Made by a program: the position numbers and the translations under genes. Of a DNA stretch of 64,000 nucleotides, positions 33,966 to 45,463 are shown in pieces (within the stretch, counting starts at the first letter, position 1; each line of letters starts with the position of its first letter). This DNA is from Isoetes taiwanensis (lineage: Eukaryota; Streptophyta; Lycopodiopsida; Isoetales; Isoetaceae): positions 436,001 to 500,000 of the forward strand of contig JAJEKV010000212.1 in the NCBI GenBank assembly GCA_021234155.1. Direction: 5' to 3'. Under the pieces are notes generated by a model that worked only from the letters and a program-made list of their open reading frames with translations, was not told the origin of the DNA and made no database searches.

Positions 33966-35546
33966 TGTGACGTTCCAAAGACAGTATCGCGCTCCGGGGC
34001 CATTACATTGTATGTCTTGCCCGTCACGCTGCATACCACCCACCGATTGGCGTAATACGCCAACGGATAGCCAGGTAAGTAGCCCTAGGGGGCAACTTGC
34101 TAGGAGTGTTCATATATTATTAATGTGCACATGTGCACATTAATGAGGGCACACCTTTCCATGTTGGCATATTTTGCCACCTAGCCACTAAAGGCAAGTG
34201 GGGCCTTTCAATTATCCCACATGCCAAATTGGGTGGTGGAAACCCTAGCCTAAACCCCATGTCTATTTAGGGTAGGAAAACCCTAGCTTGCTAGTTTTTT
34301 TAGTCCCTTAGGGTTTTAGAGCTGGGTTTTGGCTGCCCGAGGAGCCAAAACCTCCTCGAGCGCTGCCCAAAGCCAATTGCGCCATCGGTTTCCCTGAATT
34401 GATCATTTCGGCGGGGATGGTTGAACTTCGGTCGGGAGGAAGCCACTCAAGGATCAGGTATTTGGTCAATTTAATAGCTTAAACCGTCTTCTAGTCATAG
34501 AATGGGTAGGTTTAGACTATTAAATTGCCCATAATAGTTATCTAGATCTTAGATCTCGGACACTAACTAAAGAACCTAACTCTATGATTGGATCTAGTTC
34601 TTTAGTTCTTACGTGATATATTTGGACGATGTATTTACGTGAACTCCTTGTATTGGGAAGGGGGTAGAGGCCCTAAAGCTTGTAGTTGATGCTCCTAGAG
34701 TAGCCTCTCTAGCCTGCTTGTGATTCGGCACGGCCTGTGTACAAGAGCCACACACGGTTGTGGGTGAAGGGGGCGGGCCCGGCTAGAAGGAGATTCATGT
34801 CGATTCTTGAGCGATCCCCCGGTGTGTAAAGCCTACAGGGGATCATTGTGACTAGGTCTCGATGGCTTACCAGCGAGTGCGGGTAAGGCATGGGCTCGAC
34901 ACCGTGAAGTGGTGTACACTTTCCGGTGGGTTCGGTCGAATCTGAGGCGGTGGCCCTCTAGTCACCTTGAGTCAGCATGTAGATCTCGGAGGGGAGTGAT
35001 CCCTACCTGCCCCATCGGGGCTGGGATGATGACCCGAGGAATAGCCCCTTCGGCTATGCACCCGTGAGGAGCTCTGATCGAGTCCCAACACTTTTGACCT
35101 ACTCTGCAAAGTGTGCGGGGAAGAGGCGGATGGAGTGGACAACCCTATGCCATGTTCTTATGCCCGGCCAAATCCATTGCCATGAATTACTGTCTGTAGC
35201 GAACTCGGAGACCCAAGCCGTCGGTCATCCTTTGAGTGCGAGCCTTGGGTAGGATCCCTATGTGATGTCTTTGATCTTTGTCTATGCAGAGATATGAGGA
35301 GGACCATCCTTGAGATGGTCACAGGATGTTGATGTATGTGCTTCCCGACATGTATGTTTACGCTTCATGACTAGGTAGGCCGAGGGAGGCGGGGTAGAAT
35401 GACACCTTCACTCTTCCCACTTGAGACTCGTTCACGGGTGCGGTGATATGTGGAGGGCCTGTATATCGACATGGAGCTGGTGTGGGGAAGAACTCCTGTT
35501 TGTATCACGGTGAGTGCACCGTATCACAGTAGAAGGGGCGTCCGCG
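33966..35546 (+). repeat. Left LTR of the chromovirus
   Basis: Starts TGTGACGTTCC. It contains a perfect 26-bp palindrome (34119-34144, centre CACATGTG) and several AAACCCTA telo-box words (about 34230-34330). It aligns along its whole length to 45464-47020, with many short length differences. The right edge is approximate because the final bases differ from the right LTR. Confidence 0.88.
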
Positions 35547-35547
35547 G

Positions 35548-35559
35548 TGGTATCGAGCA
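35548..35559 (+). promoter_or_regulatory. Primer-binding site for initiator tRNA-Met
   Basis: TGGTATCGAGCA matches the usual TGGTATCAGAGC except for one missing A. It lies directly after the left LTR. Confidence 0.7.
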
Positions 35560-35744
35560 ATGTTCTTGGAGACCAAGAGCAAAAGCGACCATGTTCCCGA
35601 GTAGTACTAACTTGATAGGATCCTCAAGCCTCGAAAAGTGGGAAAATTTTTTTTCTCACCTTTGTAGTTATGCTAAGCTAGTAACAATTAAGTGAATTGG
35701 AATTTAACAAGATTAAAAGAGCGAGCCAAAATTTTCCAAGTGAG

Positions 35745-37830
35745 GTGGTCTCGCATTTCTCGCGCCTCGTCATAAAACTAACTTTTTTGTTTTGAAGCGG
35801 GCGCAAGCTATGAACATCGAGCCAAGAACACAAAACATGATGAATTTGAGGATAAATAATGTGGTAAGGCTAATTCTAAGGTAGGAATTAGTTAGAATAG
35901 CATGTTTTAATTACCTAAAACCCTAGAAATGTATGAGATCTCACATTTCGGCTTTGGTGTAAAACTAAACATTAGTATTGGAGCAGTAAGTATGGAACAT
36001 GAACAATAAATAGGAAAAGTCTGAAATAAGTATAAGTTTTAGATAAGTTGGTGCCTTAGCATGTTAAACGAGCAACTTGAGTTTTGACCTAAAATTCCCC
36101 AAGCTATAAATAGATGTAGAACCCACTCATTTTTAGGTCCAAGCCCTAGAAATCCGCTCTTCCCAACTTGGCGATCTTTGGGCGCTTTTATCCGATTGAC
36201 GATCAAGTAAAACATGGCGAACCAAGCAGACCCTTAAAGGCGTCGTGAGGCGAAAACACAGTATGCCCAGGAGGCGAGATCATTAGGAAGATGCCATGTG
36301 AGAGGCTAGCAAAGAGGGTCGTTAAGATTAGCCGGACGAAAAAGCAAGACACCTCCGATTTGATCGATGTCTTCAACCCGGTGGTGGAGGGCGAGGCCAC
36401 ATCACCAAACTCCATGGACGGCGAGGCGAGGGAGGTGTATGAAGAAATAGAGCGGGAGATCCACAGCGGGGAACAAGCGTGATGAGCAAGTGAGGTTTGG
36501 AGCGGTGAAGTGCTTGAACCTTAGAAGATTCATCGGGAAATCTGGCCCGGTGAAGAAGAGAAGGGAGGACAAAAAGAGGAAAAGGAAGAAGAGGAAGAAA
36601 GCGCAAAGAAGAAAAGAAGAAAGAAAGGGAAGTTAGGTAGGCTGGCATAAGGAGAACAAAGGGCTGCGCCAAGGAAGAGGAGAACCCCAACATTATCATC
36701 AAGGGCGGCAACTGACGAACCCCAAACCCCTTCCGAGCGACTCTTCTCGATGGGGACTTCAACCCTAACTTGCCGGTGGAAGCTCTTCCAAGAACCAGTG
36801 ACGAGCAAAAAGTACGGAGCAAGCGGCACCGAAAGCAACCCAGCAAGACCAAGTCACGAAGCCCCCGAAAACAGGCATGGGATAGAAAGAAGCAACCGAC
36901 ACGCGGGAAGCCTACGTCACCGGCCGGTGAAGATTTATGAGAGAAAAGATGAGGGAACCACGAGGCCTACATGAAGAAATGGGAGGCCTATAACAAATAT
37001 TATGAAAAAAAGCGAGTTAAGTTCATCGAGGGAGGCGACCAAGAAGCGGCAAACCTTAAGGCCGCCACCACCGAAGCCCAAGGTTCCCAAGCCGCCACCG
37101 GGGAAAAAGCGGATAGGAAGGAGGTAGAGAGAAAGCGTTAAGGGAGATTAGACACTTCAGTAGCGCAACCGGTCTCTCTAATCCCGTGCCCCTTTCGGTT
37201 GGTGCGTGAAGTTATCGCGAGGCCTATAGAGCGGACTTTAGAGTCCTGAGGCAATGGCTGGCGGCAATGCAAGAGGCGGGTGAGGCAAAGATAGTGCAAC
37301 ATTTTGAAGACTCAACAGCCTGCACTATCCCATAAGCGGGTAACCTTGATGCGACAAGACATGAGTCTTTGCGACCGCATTAAGGGGAGCATATAGAAAC
37401 TTTTATTGTAAATAATTAAAATTTTTGTAATATAGAGCAATTTTGTCTACTTTGATGACATAAACTTGAGTAATTAGAGCAAATTAATAAGTTTTAGCTT
37501 TTATCTCAGAAAAATAGGACATTTGGGGCCGAGAGACATGATGTCTCACATTTCGGCGCCCTCGTCATGAAACAAAAAGTTAGGATTGAAGGCGAGGCAA
37601 GGCTGTGAGACCTCGCTAAACTTGACCAAAACAGCTCCAAATCGACCAAATAAAGGGGTCGATTCTGCGCCTAATTTGATGAGCCCATCACCCTTACACT
37701 ATTAGTTTACCCAAATTGGACACCTTTAATCAAAATGGGACTGATGTCTCACATTTCGCGCCTCGTGTGAAACAAAAGTTAGGATTGGCGAGGGCAAGGC
37801 TGTGAGACCTCTTACCAATTCTTCACGGGA
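35745..37830 (+). repeat. Leader motif repeated four times in the chromovirus
   Basis: A motif of about 70 bp beginning TCTCACATTTCGGCGCCTCG, followed by TGAAAC-AAAGTTAGGATTGG, occurs near 37547 and 37747. Weaker forms occur near 35750 and 35938. The strong copies lie between the two promoter-like units, and the weaker ones upstream of the first. Confidence 0.6.
36104..37450 (+). other. Extra promoter-like unit A before gag
   Basis: CTATAAATAGA (36104-36114) is followed by a GCCCTAGAAATCCGCTCTTC leader and an ATG at 36214 (MANQADP). Broken, basic and purine-rich coding-like sequence follows; 36545-36640 is almost pure GA. A TTTATTGTAAATAATTAAAA-type 3' end lies at about 37400. The product is not recognised. 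The 5' end resembles unit B (37997). It may be a captured gene or a lineage-specific ORF. Confidence 0.4.
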
Positions 37831-37996
37831 CTTGTTAAAGTCACCTTCAACCCTCTTGCATAGCATCTTTTAGGTAACCTAGCCTTGTTGGGGCATCTCC
37901 TATAGTCCTCAAACTCCTATTTTGACCTCGGATAAGTTAGAATCACCCAATCCTAGGAAATTTTCAAGTCATCCAAAAATTAGGGTTTCCCCTTTT

Positions 37997-39720
37997 CTAT
38001 AAATAGACCCCTCACTTCTCGGATAGCACCCTACAAATCTGCTCCTGCCCTTCTAGCCCGATTTCCCAACTCCACGAGGCTCTTGCAACCGTTTGTTACC
38101 CTCTTACGCAATTAATCAATGGCAACTTCGATTTCGGAGATGGTGCGGCGCCCGGTAGCTCATCTTTCTTGAGGCGGCGTCGACCAAATCTTCGGATCTT
38201 GGGAAGGAGGTAGGCGTCCAAGCAACCTTGCTGCGACCCGGCTTATAGTAGAGTCTGGCCGAGTTTCAAGCTAGGGTAGAACCGGTAGCTAGTGCAACTC
38301 CCCTTGTATAGGATATTTTGTTCCTAGGCGGTCCTGCGAGGCGGCATTAGGCGATGTCGAACATCGCCAAATACCTCACAAACAAAGCGCCCGCACACTG
38401 AGCCAATGGTCCTAGCGCCAGCGGGGACCAAGTACTTCTCTTTCAACACTTTGCCACGGCAATCTTTCTCCTGCCGTCGCGGGAACATCGTGGAAACCTC
38501 CATTCCCCATGGGCGTAGATCCATTAGCCGTAGCGGCCGAGAACAAGCGGCTCCTCACCGCGTCTGAGCGGGGGGCGGGGAAGGGAAGGAAGAAGGCTTC
38601 GGATGAGCGGGAATCAGGAGGAGGGAAGAAGATGTTGAGCTCGACCTAGCGAGGAGGAGCGGCGACAAAGCGGGCGAGTGGCAAGACCGAAGAAGCCGGG
38701 TGGACTCTCGAGTCGGCGCCACCCACCGGGTTAGGCATCACAAGCCTAGCTCCCATTATAATCGAAGGTGAGGAGTTTACGCTCCTAAGCGACATTCAAA
38801 ACCTCAGTGCGGGGAAAGGGAATACCGACCTGAAGAGTTGCTGCACCAACTCGAAGAAACGGACTTGGGCGACTTCATGCGTCAGGAGAGTCGACTTCCC
38901 CCTCCAAGTAAGGGAAGCCGACACTTGCGGGAGAGTTTACCTCCGACATCCAAGCCCTCTGACAACATCAGGCCCGGATCATGGAGGCGGGACAAGGCTG
39001 AGAACAAGCTACCGGCGGAGGAAGAGTTCCTTGCTCTCCAGGAGCAGATGGGGATCCGTTATCACGACCTCAAACATCCTAACGGCAAGCTTCGTCCATG
39101 GCACCTCCCCGGGATAGGGCAGGCCGAATTCGACCTCGGGGAGGGCTTCGACAGCGATCAATGACTTCTGGGGAGCTCACCACGGTGGAGGTTGATGATT
39201 TGAGCGGAACCTGAGCTGGATGCAGTGGCGAGGACCCATCTGCATAGCAGCCAGTCACTTTCACGCTATTACACGCCACTGGCGATGGATGGAAGAATAG
39301 CGGTTATCCACCATAAGTTCACCCCGAGGCGAGGAAGGAGTAAGCGTTGCTGATTGCACTCGAGGATTGGCCCGGCATGCACGGTTACCCCTTAACACCG
39401 AGTATGCAATCACGGTGAAAAGCGGTAGCACTTTCGGCGTCTTCGACCGCCATACCTTCTACGGCGGGCAAGGCTGTCGGTGCGGCGACTTATACCTCCC
39501 ACCCTTGAGAATAGAAGATTTAGCAAGAGCATTACGGGGTGGATCTCCAGCCAATGTCCTTAGGAACTTGGGCCATTCGGTGGGAACAGCCCAAGTGAAA
39601 AAGTTCTTGGAGGATAATCCATCTTCACAGGCATCAGCGAAGTGATTAGCGGTAGTTGCAAGTTCTTGTATTAGTGTAATATAAAATATAAATATAACAT
39701 TCTCTTGCACTATAAATGTT
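37997..39720 (+). other. Extra promoter-like unit B before gag
   Basis: CTATAAATAGA (37997-38007) is followed by an ACCCTACAAATCTGCTCCTG leader and an ATG at 38119 (MATSISEMVRRPVAHLS), then a frame change. Open frames at 38838-39164 and 39367-39645 (LRIEDLARALRGGSPANVLR) appear coding-like but match no family I know. An AT-rich 3' end follows at about 39650-39720. The TATA, leader and ATG arrangement parallels unit A, suggesting duplication. Confidence 0.45.
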
Positions 39721-39839
39721 TTGTTGATATATTTTGTGCCCCCTCAACCATGCCAACAAACATAAATAATGCAAGAAAGCAAGGAAAACTAACCATGTAG
39801 ATATGAACCACTTGTGTATGCAGCTAGAGGCTGGCGGGG

Positions 39840-41063
39840 AGAAGCGACAAGCTGCTGGGGAACTTCTGAAGGAAACGAGCCGCCCAGGCCCGCGCCGACA
39901 AGGAACACTGCTTGAAGAGTTTGGACAAATGACTCGGAGAAGAAGAAATATCGCAAATAAGGGCGGACCTCGAGCAGGATAAAGGCCTTGCTAGCCGCCT
40001 GGCTGGGAAGAGGACCGATTGGGTAGCGCCAACCGCCGCAAGCATCAGCTCGGAGAACAAGTAGAGACAAGAAGAGAGCAAAGAGGAAGGTCCCCAGCTC
40101 GGACTCCTCAGAGCTCAAGCTTCGGTCGGAGACTCGGGTCCCGAGGAAGAAGAAGAAGCGGAGAACCAAGTCAGAAGCGGGGCGAAAGCGGAGGAACCAC
40201 CGGGAGGGACAAAAGGGACACAAGAACCTCGACTACGGAAGAAAGTAGACTCTGCATTGGGAAATGTTTGGAAGGCGGGAAGCTCGAACAATTCTCGAGT
40301 GAGAAACAGGTCGGGCATGGGCGGAGGCTTGGCAGCGAGATGGCGAATCACGGCAATGCCTATGGTATGAAGGATAAGGATAAAGGCGGGGTGGTGGCAA
40401 ATGAACTGAAGGGCGTACGCATTTGGTGGAAAGGGCTATGCCAAGGCTCATGGCTTAAGCGAGGGATGCTTGCGGGTTCAAGAAGTTTGCTAAAGCCTTC
40501 AAAGCGCCATTACGTTCAAGAGAGCACAAGTCGGTATGATCACGGCAGTTCTACGAGGTTGCGGCAAGGCAACAAGTCGTCTGAAATACGAGAGGAATTT
40601 ATGAGGCTAAGGCTGTATGTGCCAAAGTTAGGAGAAAGCCTTGATTGAAAGCTACATTGAAGGTGCGAATGAGGAGATCCTTAAGCTTGTAAGGGCAATA
40701 AACCCAAAAACGATATCGAAGCGGAGTCAAGGCAATAAGTTTGCAAGGAGCGGGACCTGAGAATAGTGGAGAGCGGCGGCATTACCAAGATAAAGGCAAA
40801 GGCGGCCGAGGCGGTTTCGGCCGAAAACGGCCGACCAGGACCAGCTAGAGCCCCATATAGTGGCAATCAAAGGGAAGCGGCGGAGAAAAAGCGGGTGTCC
40901 TTCAAAGACAAGCGGGGGAAGGGTCAAGCTACTCCAAAGCCGTCGCGATCCTTTCTGCGAGCCATGCCCAAGGAGAAGAGGCGAGTGCATAAGCGGCTTT
41001 GCTTGGTGTTTCCAGCCGGGCCATAGAAACGTGAAGCGCCCATATGTCATGAGTCTGCGCTAG
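39840..41063 (+). pseudogene. Chromovirus gag, broken
   Basis: The Gag core is visible as IWWKGLCQGSW (about 40420) and LRQGNKS-EEFMRLRLYVPKL (about 40560-40633), typical of retrotransposon Gag in the Ty3 group. A degenerate zinc knuckle with CFQPGHR lies near 41005-41025. Gag forms the particle shell and binds RNA. Several frame changes break it, and the start cannot be fixed. Confidence 0.65.
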
Positions 41064-41195
41064 CGAGTTGGGAGATTGGGACACTTTGGTAGCGGCGGCG
41101 GCGAGGAGGCCCGCGACTACATTGAGGGTGAGTGTCATATCTTTGCCGCAATAGATCTGAGCAAGCGAGAGAGCGGTATAAAGTAATTTCCACGA

Positions 41196-41510
41196 TTGGG
41201 AAAGGCCAAGGCCAAGTCATTTATAGTCCTAATAGATTCAGGGGAAGTAGCCATAACTTTGCATCTCAAGAATGGTTCAAATGTTGAAGTTGAAACCATT
41301 AAAGTCAAAGCCAAGCCCGTTGTCTTAGCAAGTGGAGGCGATAAAGGGCGGGGCGGCGGTAAAAGAATCAACTTTGACATCGACTTGCGGGGATTAAGAT
41401 CGGATGGGGGCAGAGGTAATGGGCATCGGCAAGTACGACTTGATAATAGGTATGGAGTACCTTGGACCAGCGAGGGGGCCATTATTGATTGTGGAAGCGG
41501 AAGGTGACCT
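41196..41510 (+). pseudogene. Chromovirus protease
   Basis: FIVLIDSGE (about 41220-41246) is the Asp protease site (normally DSGAT), and IGKYDLIIGMEYL (about 41425-41463) is the C-terminal strand. The Asp is kept, Ala is replaced by Glu in this copy, and the frame changes between the two blocks. Confidence 0.65.
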
Positions 41511-41879
41511 TCCCAACACCCGGCGGCAAGATCATTGAGATAGCGGGTAAAAAAGTTGTTCCCATCATGCGGTGTATGTCTTCTAAGCGGTTTGTTCAAG
41601 TGCATCAAGAGTGGCGGGTAGCATACATCTTCAAGCTTGAGATTAGCGAGCGGAATTGGAAGGAAGCAAAAAGACAAGATGCTCGACAAGTTGCGAGGCA
41701 AATAGCTAAGTTGATCCGCGGAGTTCCACGATCTCTTTCGGATGAGATCAAGCGGCTCCCTCCTTATAGAAGTCGAGTGCGAGATAGCTTTTCGAACCGG
41801 GAACAAAACCCACAAGCAAGGCTCCATATAGAATGACAACGCGAGGAATTGCCGAGACTAAAAAGCGATTCGGGAGCTG

Positions 41880-43080
41880 CTTTCGACCTAGGTTTCATTA
41901 GACCTAGCGTCTCGCCGTTCGGGCGCCCATTCTTTTTGTCAAGAAGAAGGATGGATCTTTGAGGATGTGCATAGACTATAGGCAGTTGAATAAGCACACC
42001 ATTAAGAACAAGTATCGCTTCCAAGATCGGGCGACTTGATGGATCAGCTTCAAGGAGCAAAGATCTTCTCAAAATTGACTTAAGGTCGAGGTTATCATCG
42101 GATAAGGATAAAGGAGGAGGATATCCACAAGACCGCCTTGGGCCTTGGTATGGGCATTATGAGTTCCGCGGTGATGCCTTTCGGCTTATCAAATGCCCCA
42201 TAGCGTTCATGAGGCTCATGAGCGATATCTTGAGGAGTTCTGGACACCTTTGTGATTGTTTTCTTTGATGACATTTTGGTGTATAGCGAGATCCCTTGAA
42301 AACACGTGCAACACTTGAGAAAAGGGTGCTAGAGAAGTTGAGGAGGCACGGTTATGCGCCAAGTTGTCGAAGTGCCGCCGCCTTGAAGAGAAGGTGGAAT
42401 ACCTTGGTCATGTGATCTCGGCGAGAAGGCATCTCGGCGGACCCGCCAAGATTGAAGCGATGGTGATTGATGGCGGCGCCGAAAAGAATGTGCGAGGTCG
42501 AGGAAGTTTTCTCGGTCTAGCGAGGGTACTACTGAGGAAGTTTCGTGAAGAACTTTGCTAAGATAACAGCCCGATTAACAGACTTGAGAGGAGAGAAGGT
42601 GAAAGATTGGGTAGAGCATTGGCACAAGAAAGCCCAAAAGGGGTTTGAATTGTTGAAGGAAGCTTTAACAACAGCCCGATCTTAACCTGCTTGGGACCGG
42701 AGAAGGATAAGCTTGTAGCAACAGGAGTCGAGTAAAGATAGCTACAGTGCGGTGCTTATGCAAGAAGAAGCGTGTGGTAGCGTATGATTCAGGAAGATGA
42801 GCGGCCCGCCGAGGCAGCGCTACCTGCGCACGATCGGGGAGTTGCTTGCGGTTGTCGGGGCATTAAGAATATGGAGGCACTATCTCTTGGGAAGGAAGTT
42901 CCAATTGGATACCAGACCATCGAGCCTCCAATATGTATTCACGCAACCACACCTCAATGCGAGGCGTGAGGAGATGGATGGAGTTCCTCGAAGAATATGA
43001 CTTTGATATAGTCTACAAGCGGGAAGCTCAATGTGGTAGCGGAATCGCTTTCAAAGGCACCCCACGACAACTAGAGTGCA
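41880..43080 (+). pseudogene. Chromovirus RT and RNase H, broken
   Basis: [21 protein letters not shown] and [13 protein letters not shown] (about 41925-42020), then VMPFGLSNAP (about 42172) and DDILVYSE (about 42265-42290). RNase H: ELLAVVGALRIWRHYLLGRK (about 42839-42898) and EEYDFDIVYKRE (about 42990-43026). Motifs are in the right order, and frame changes separate nearly all of them. Confidence 0.8.
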
Positions 43081-43239
43081 TTGCAGCGCAATTTCAGCGC
43101 TCTCGGCGACTTTGGTAAGAAGATTGAAGAGTCCTTGCCAATGGATGTGGATTTCGGGGAAGTATGGGTAAGCCTCTCTAAGGAGGCTAGAACGGATAAA
43201 GAGCGGGAGGCCTTCAAGCATTATAAGAAGGAAGGCAAC

Positions 43240-44500
43240 TGTTATACCATAAGAACAAGTTGTGCGTGCGAATCATCGGGTGTAAGGAAGTTGATCCTCC
43301 ATGACGCGCACTGCCCAATAGCTGGCCATGCGGGATTCATGAAAACATATTTCAAAGTCTTGCGGCGACTATTATTGGCGGGAATGAAGAAGCAAATAGC
43401 TTCGCTACATCAAGGAATGTCAGCTATGCCGGTGAGGCGAAGGCGAAGCGGCCGAATTCGGGGGCATTAGAGCCATTAGCGGTGCCAAGCGCTAAGTGGG
43501 AGGTAATCGGCATGGATTTCATCACGGGACTCCCAAAACGGCGAGAGGCAAGGATGCCTTGATGGTAGTGGTCGACAAGTTGTCAAAGATGGCACATTTT
43601 GTGCCTTGCGGGACCACCGGAATCTGACTATGGATCTGACAAAGCTCTTCACCAAAGAGATCTTGAGGGCTTCATGGCATGCCAAGGAGATTATCTCCGG
43701 CGAGAGATCCGAAGTTCATGAGTGCCTTTTGGCAAGACCTCTTTCGCGGCGATTCAGACCAAGCTATCCATGAGCGGTATCATCATCCTCAGACGGATGG
43801 CCAAGCGGAGGCGGACCAACGGGATCTTAGAAGACATGCTCTGAAACTATATGCGGAATAAGCAAAGTATGTGGGAAGAATTCATTCACTTGGTGGAGTT
43901 TGCATACAATAGCACCAAGCGGGGAATGCGTCCCGGATGTCGCCATTTATGATCAATTATGGCTATCGATTGCCTAACTCGGACACTTGGCACAACCCCG
44001 TGTCAAAAGTAGAAGTTTCGCGGCCGGATGTTGGCCGATATCGGCGGCTTCGTGGAAGAGGTTCGAGGGTATCTGCTAGCAGCAAGAAGTCGACAAAAGA
44101 GCATTGCCGACAAGCATCGAGCGGTAAGAGAGTTCAAAGTTGGAGATGATGTTTGGCTCAAGATCAAGGTAAAAGCGGTGGCTTCGAGTTGGGAATTGCA
44201 AGAAGCTTGCTCCAAGGTGGGCTGGACCCTTGAGAATAATCAAGAGAGTAGGTAATCAATCCTACAAGTTGGAATTGCCCGGCACACCTAAAGATCCATA
44301 AGGTCTTCCCGTGAGTTTGTTGAAGAAGCATACTCCAAATCCGGGCGAAGTCTTGGACACTCAACGTTGTTGGAAATGGCGGAGGAGCAGCTGGAAATAG
44401 TTCGAAATGATTCTTGATAGAGCTTTTAAGAAGACAAGGAGGTCAGAATTCCTCCGGTACTTGGTCAAGTGGAAACACTTGCGGTGGAAGGCATGCGTGG
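43240..44500 (+). pseudogene. Chromovirus integrase and chromodomain-like tail
   Basis: An HHCC-like N-terminus (LILHDAHCPIAGHAGF, about 43290-43337) is followed by the catalytic core: MDFITGLP (about 43512), VVVDKLSKMAHFVPC (about 43567-43611) and YHHPQTDGQAE (about 43778-43811). MSPFMINYGYRLPNSDTW follows. The tail RAFKKTRRSEFLRYLVKWKH (about 44422-44481) is chromodomain-like and would target insertion to heterochromatin. Frame changes break it. Confidence 0.8.
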
Positions 44501-45450
44501 GTACTTAAGAAAGATTTAGTAAAAGCGGTACCCACAATTTATGGAGCAATGGGGCGGCAAGGTCATCTCAGAAGAAATCGGCTCGGGCATGTCGATTTGC
44601 GTAGGTTAATTCTTGTATAGATTAATCTACATGCAACCTATGCTTGGTATGGGTGCATGCGTTATTACAAATGATGAGACCACTACGGTGATCTCTAGGT
44701 GTGGTGTAATGTCAATGTAGGCATGGCCGCGTTTCGTTTAAGGCGAGTGGAAGGTAGATTAGAAAGTCTACTTACGTCCCCACGGAAGGAGGCGGACCTC
44801 GAAAAAAAAGAGGTCATTAAGGAATGCATTGATAGGGGAAAGCACCTTTAGCCCCATATATGCTTTGATAGGAGGAATCCATCCTTCCCCCCGAGAAGGA
44901 TATCCTCCTGTTGGGCAACTAGAGGTGTAGGCATGGTGGCATATAGGCATATAGTATTTGTCTCCCGGCCATTATGGAAGATTCATCCTCTTCCCTCTGG
45001 TAGGAGATTAGCCATGCATTCATGTAGATAGGTGGGGTGGTCACCATATAACCAAAATTTATTAAACAATTAAAAGCGGTACTAGCGTAGTGTCGACACT
45101 TGAGGCCGATGAAGCTCCAGGAGGGCAAGGAGGTCGAGCTCACGAAGACTTACAACACAAGTTTTGTTGGAATGTGTTGCAAGGAATGAAGAGTACCTCG
45201 GACGATAATTATAGATATGAAATGTTGAAATTTTGTCTAACTTAACATAGTGAATAACTTGTTAATGGTGTTATGAATTGATAAGTATTCCATAATATAA
45301 TAGCGTAATAATGTTCTAAAAGTAATTACCTTAGAGTAATCGTGATAAATGTATAAAGATTATATTGTAGGTATCCGTTGATTTGGGGGTGCGGGTTAGG
45401 AAGATCCCAAGGTGGGGAGACCCGCGATCTTTGCGGGGCGGCATCATTTC
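44500..45450. other. Chromovirus 3' untranslated region
   Basis: No coding signal. AAGGTGGGGAGA occurs twice (about 45408 and 45451); the second is the polypurine tract. Confidence 0.55.
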
Positions 45451-45463
45451 AAGGTGGGGAGAA
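45451..45463 (+). promoter_or_regulatory. Polypurine tract of the chromovirus
   Basis: AAGGTGGGGAGAA abuts the right LTR, where plus-strand DNA priming is expected. Confidence 0.75.

Noticed and set aside
36373-36852. 159-codon minus-strand frame
   Set aside because: Antisense of a GA-rich tract in the chromovirus leader, giving F/L/S/P-rich translation.
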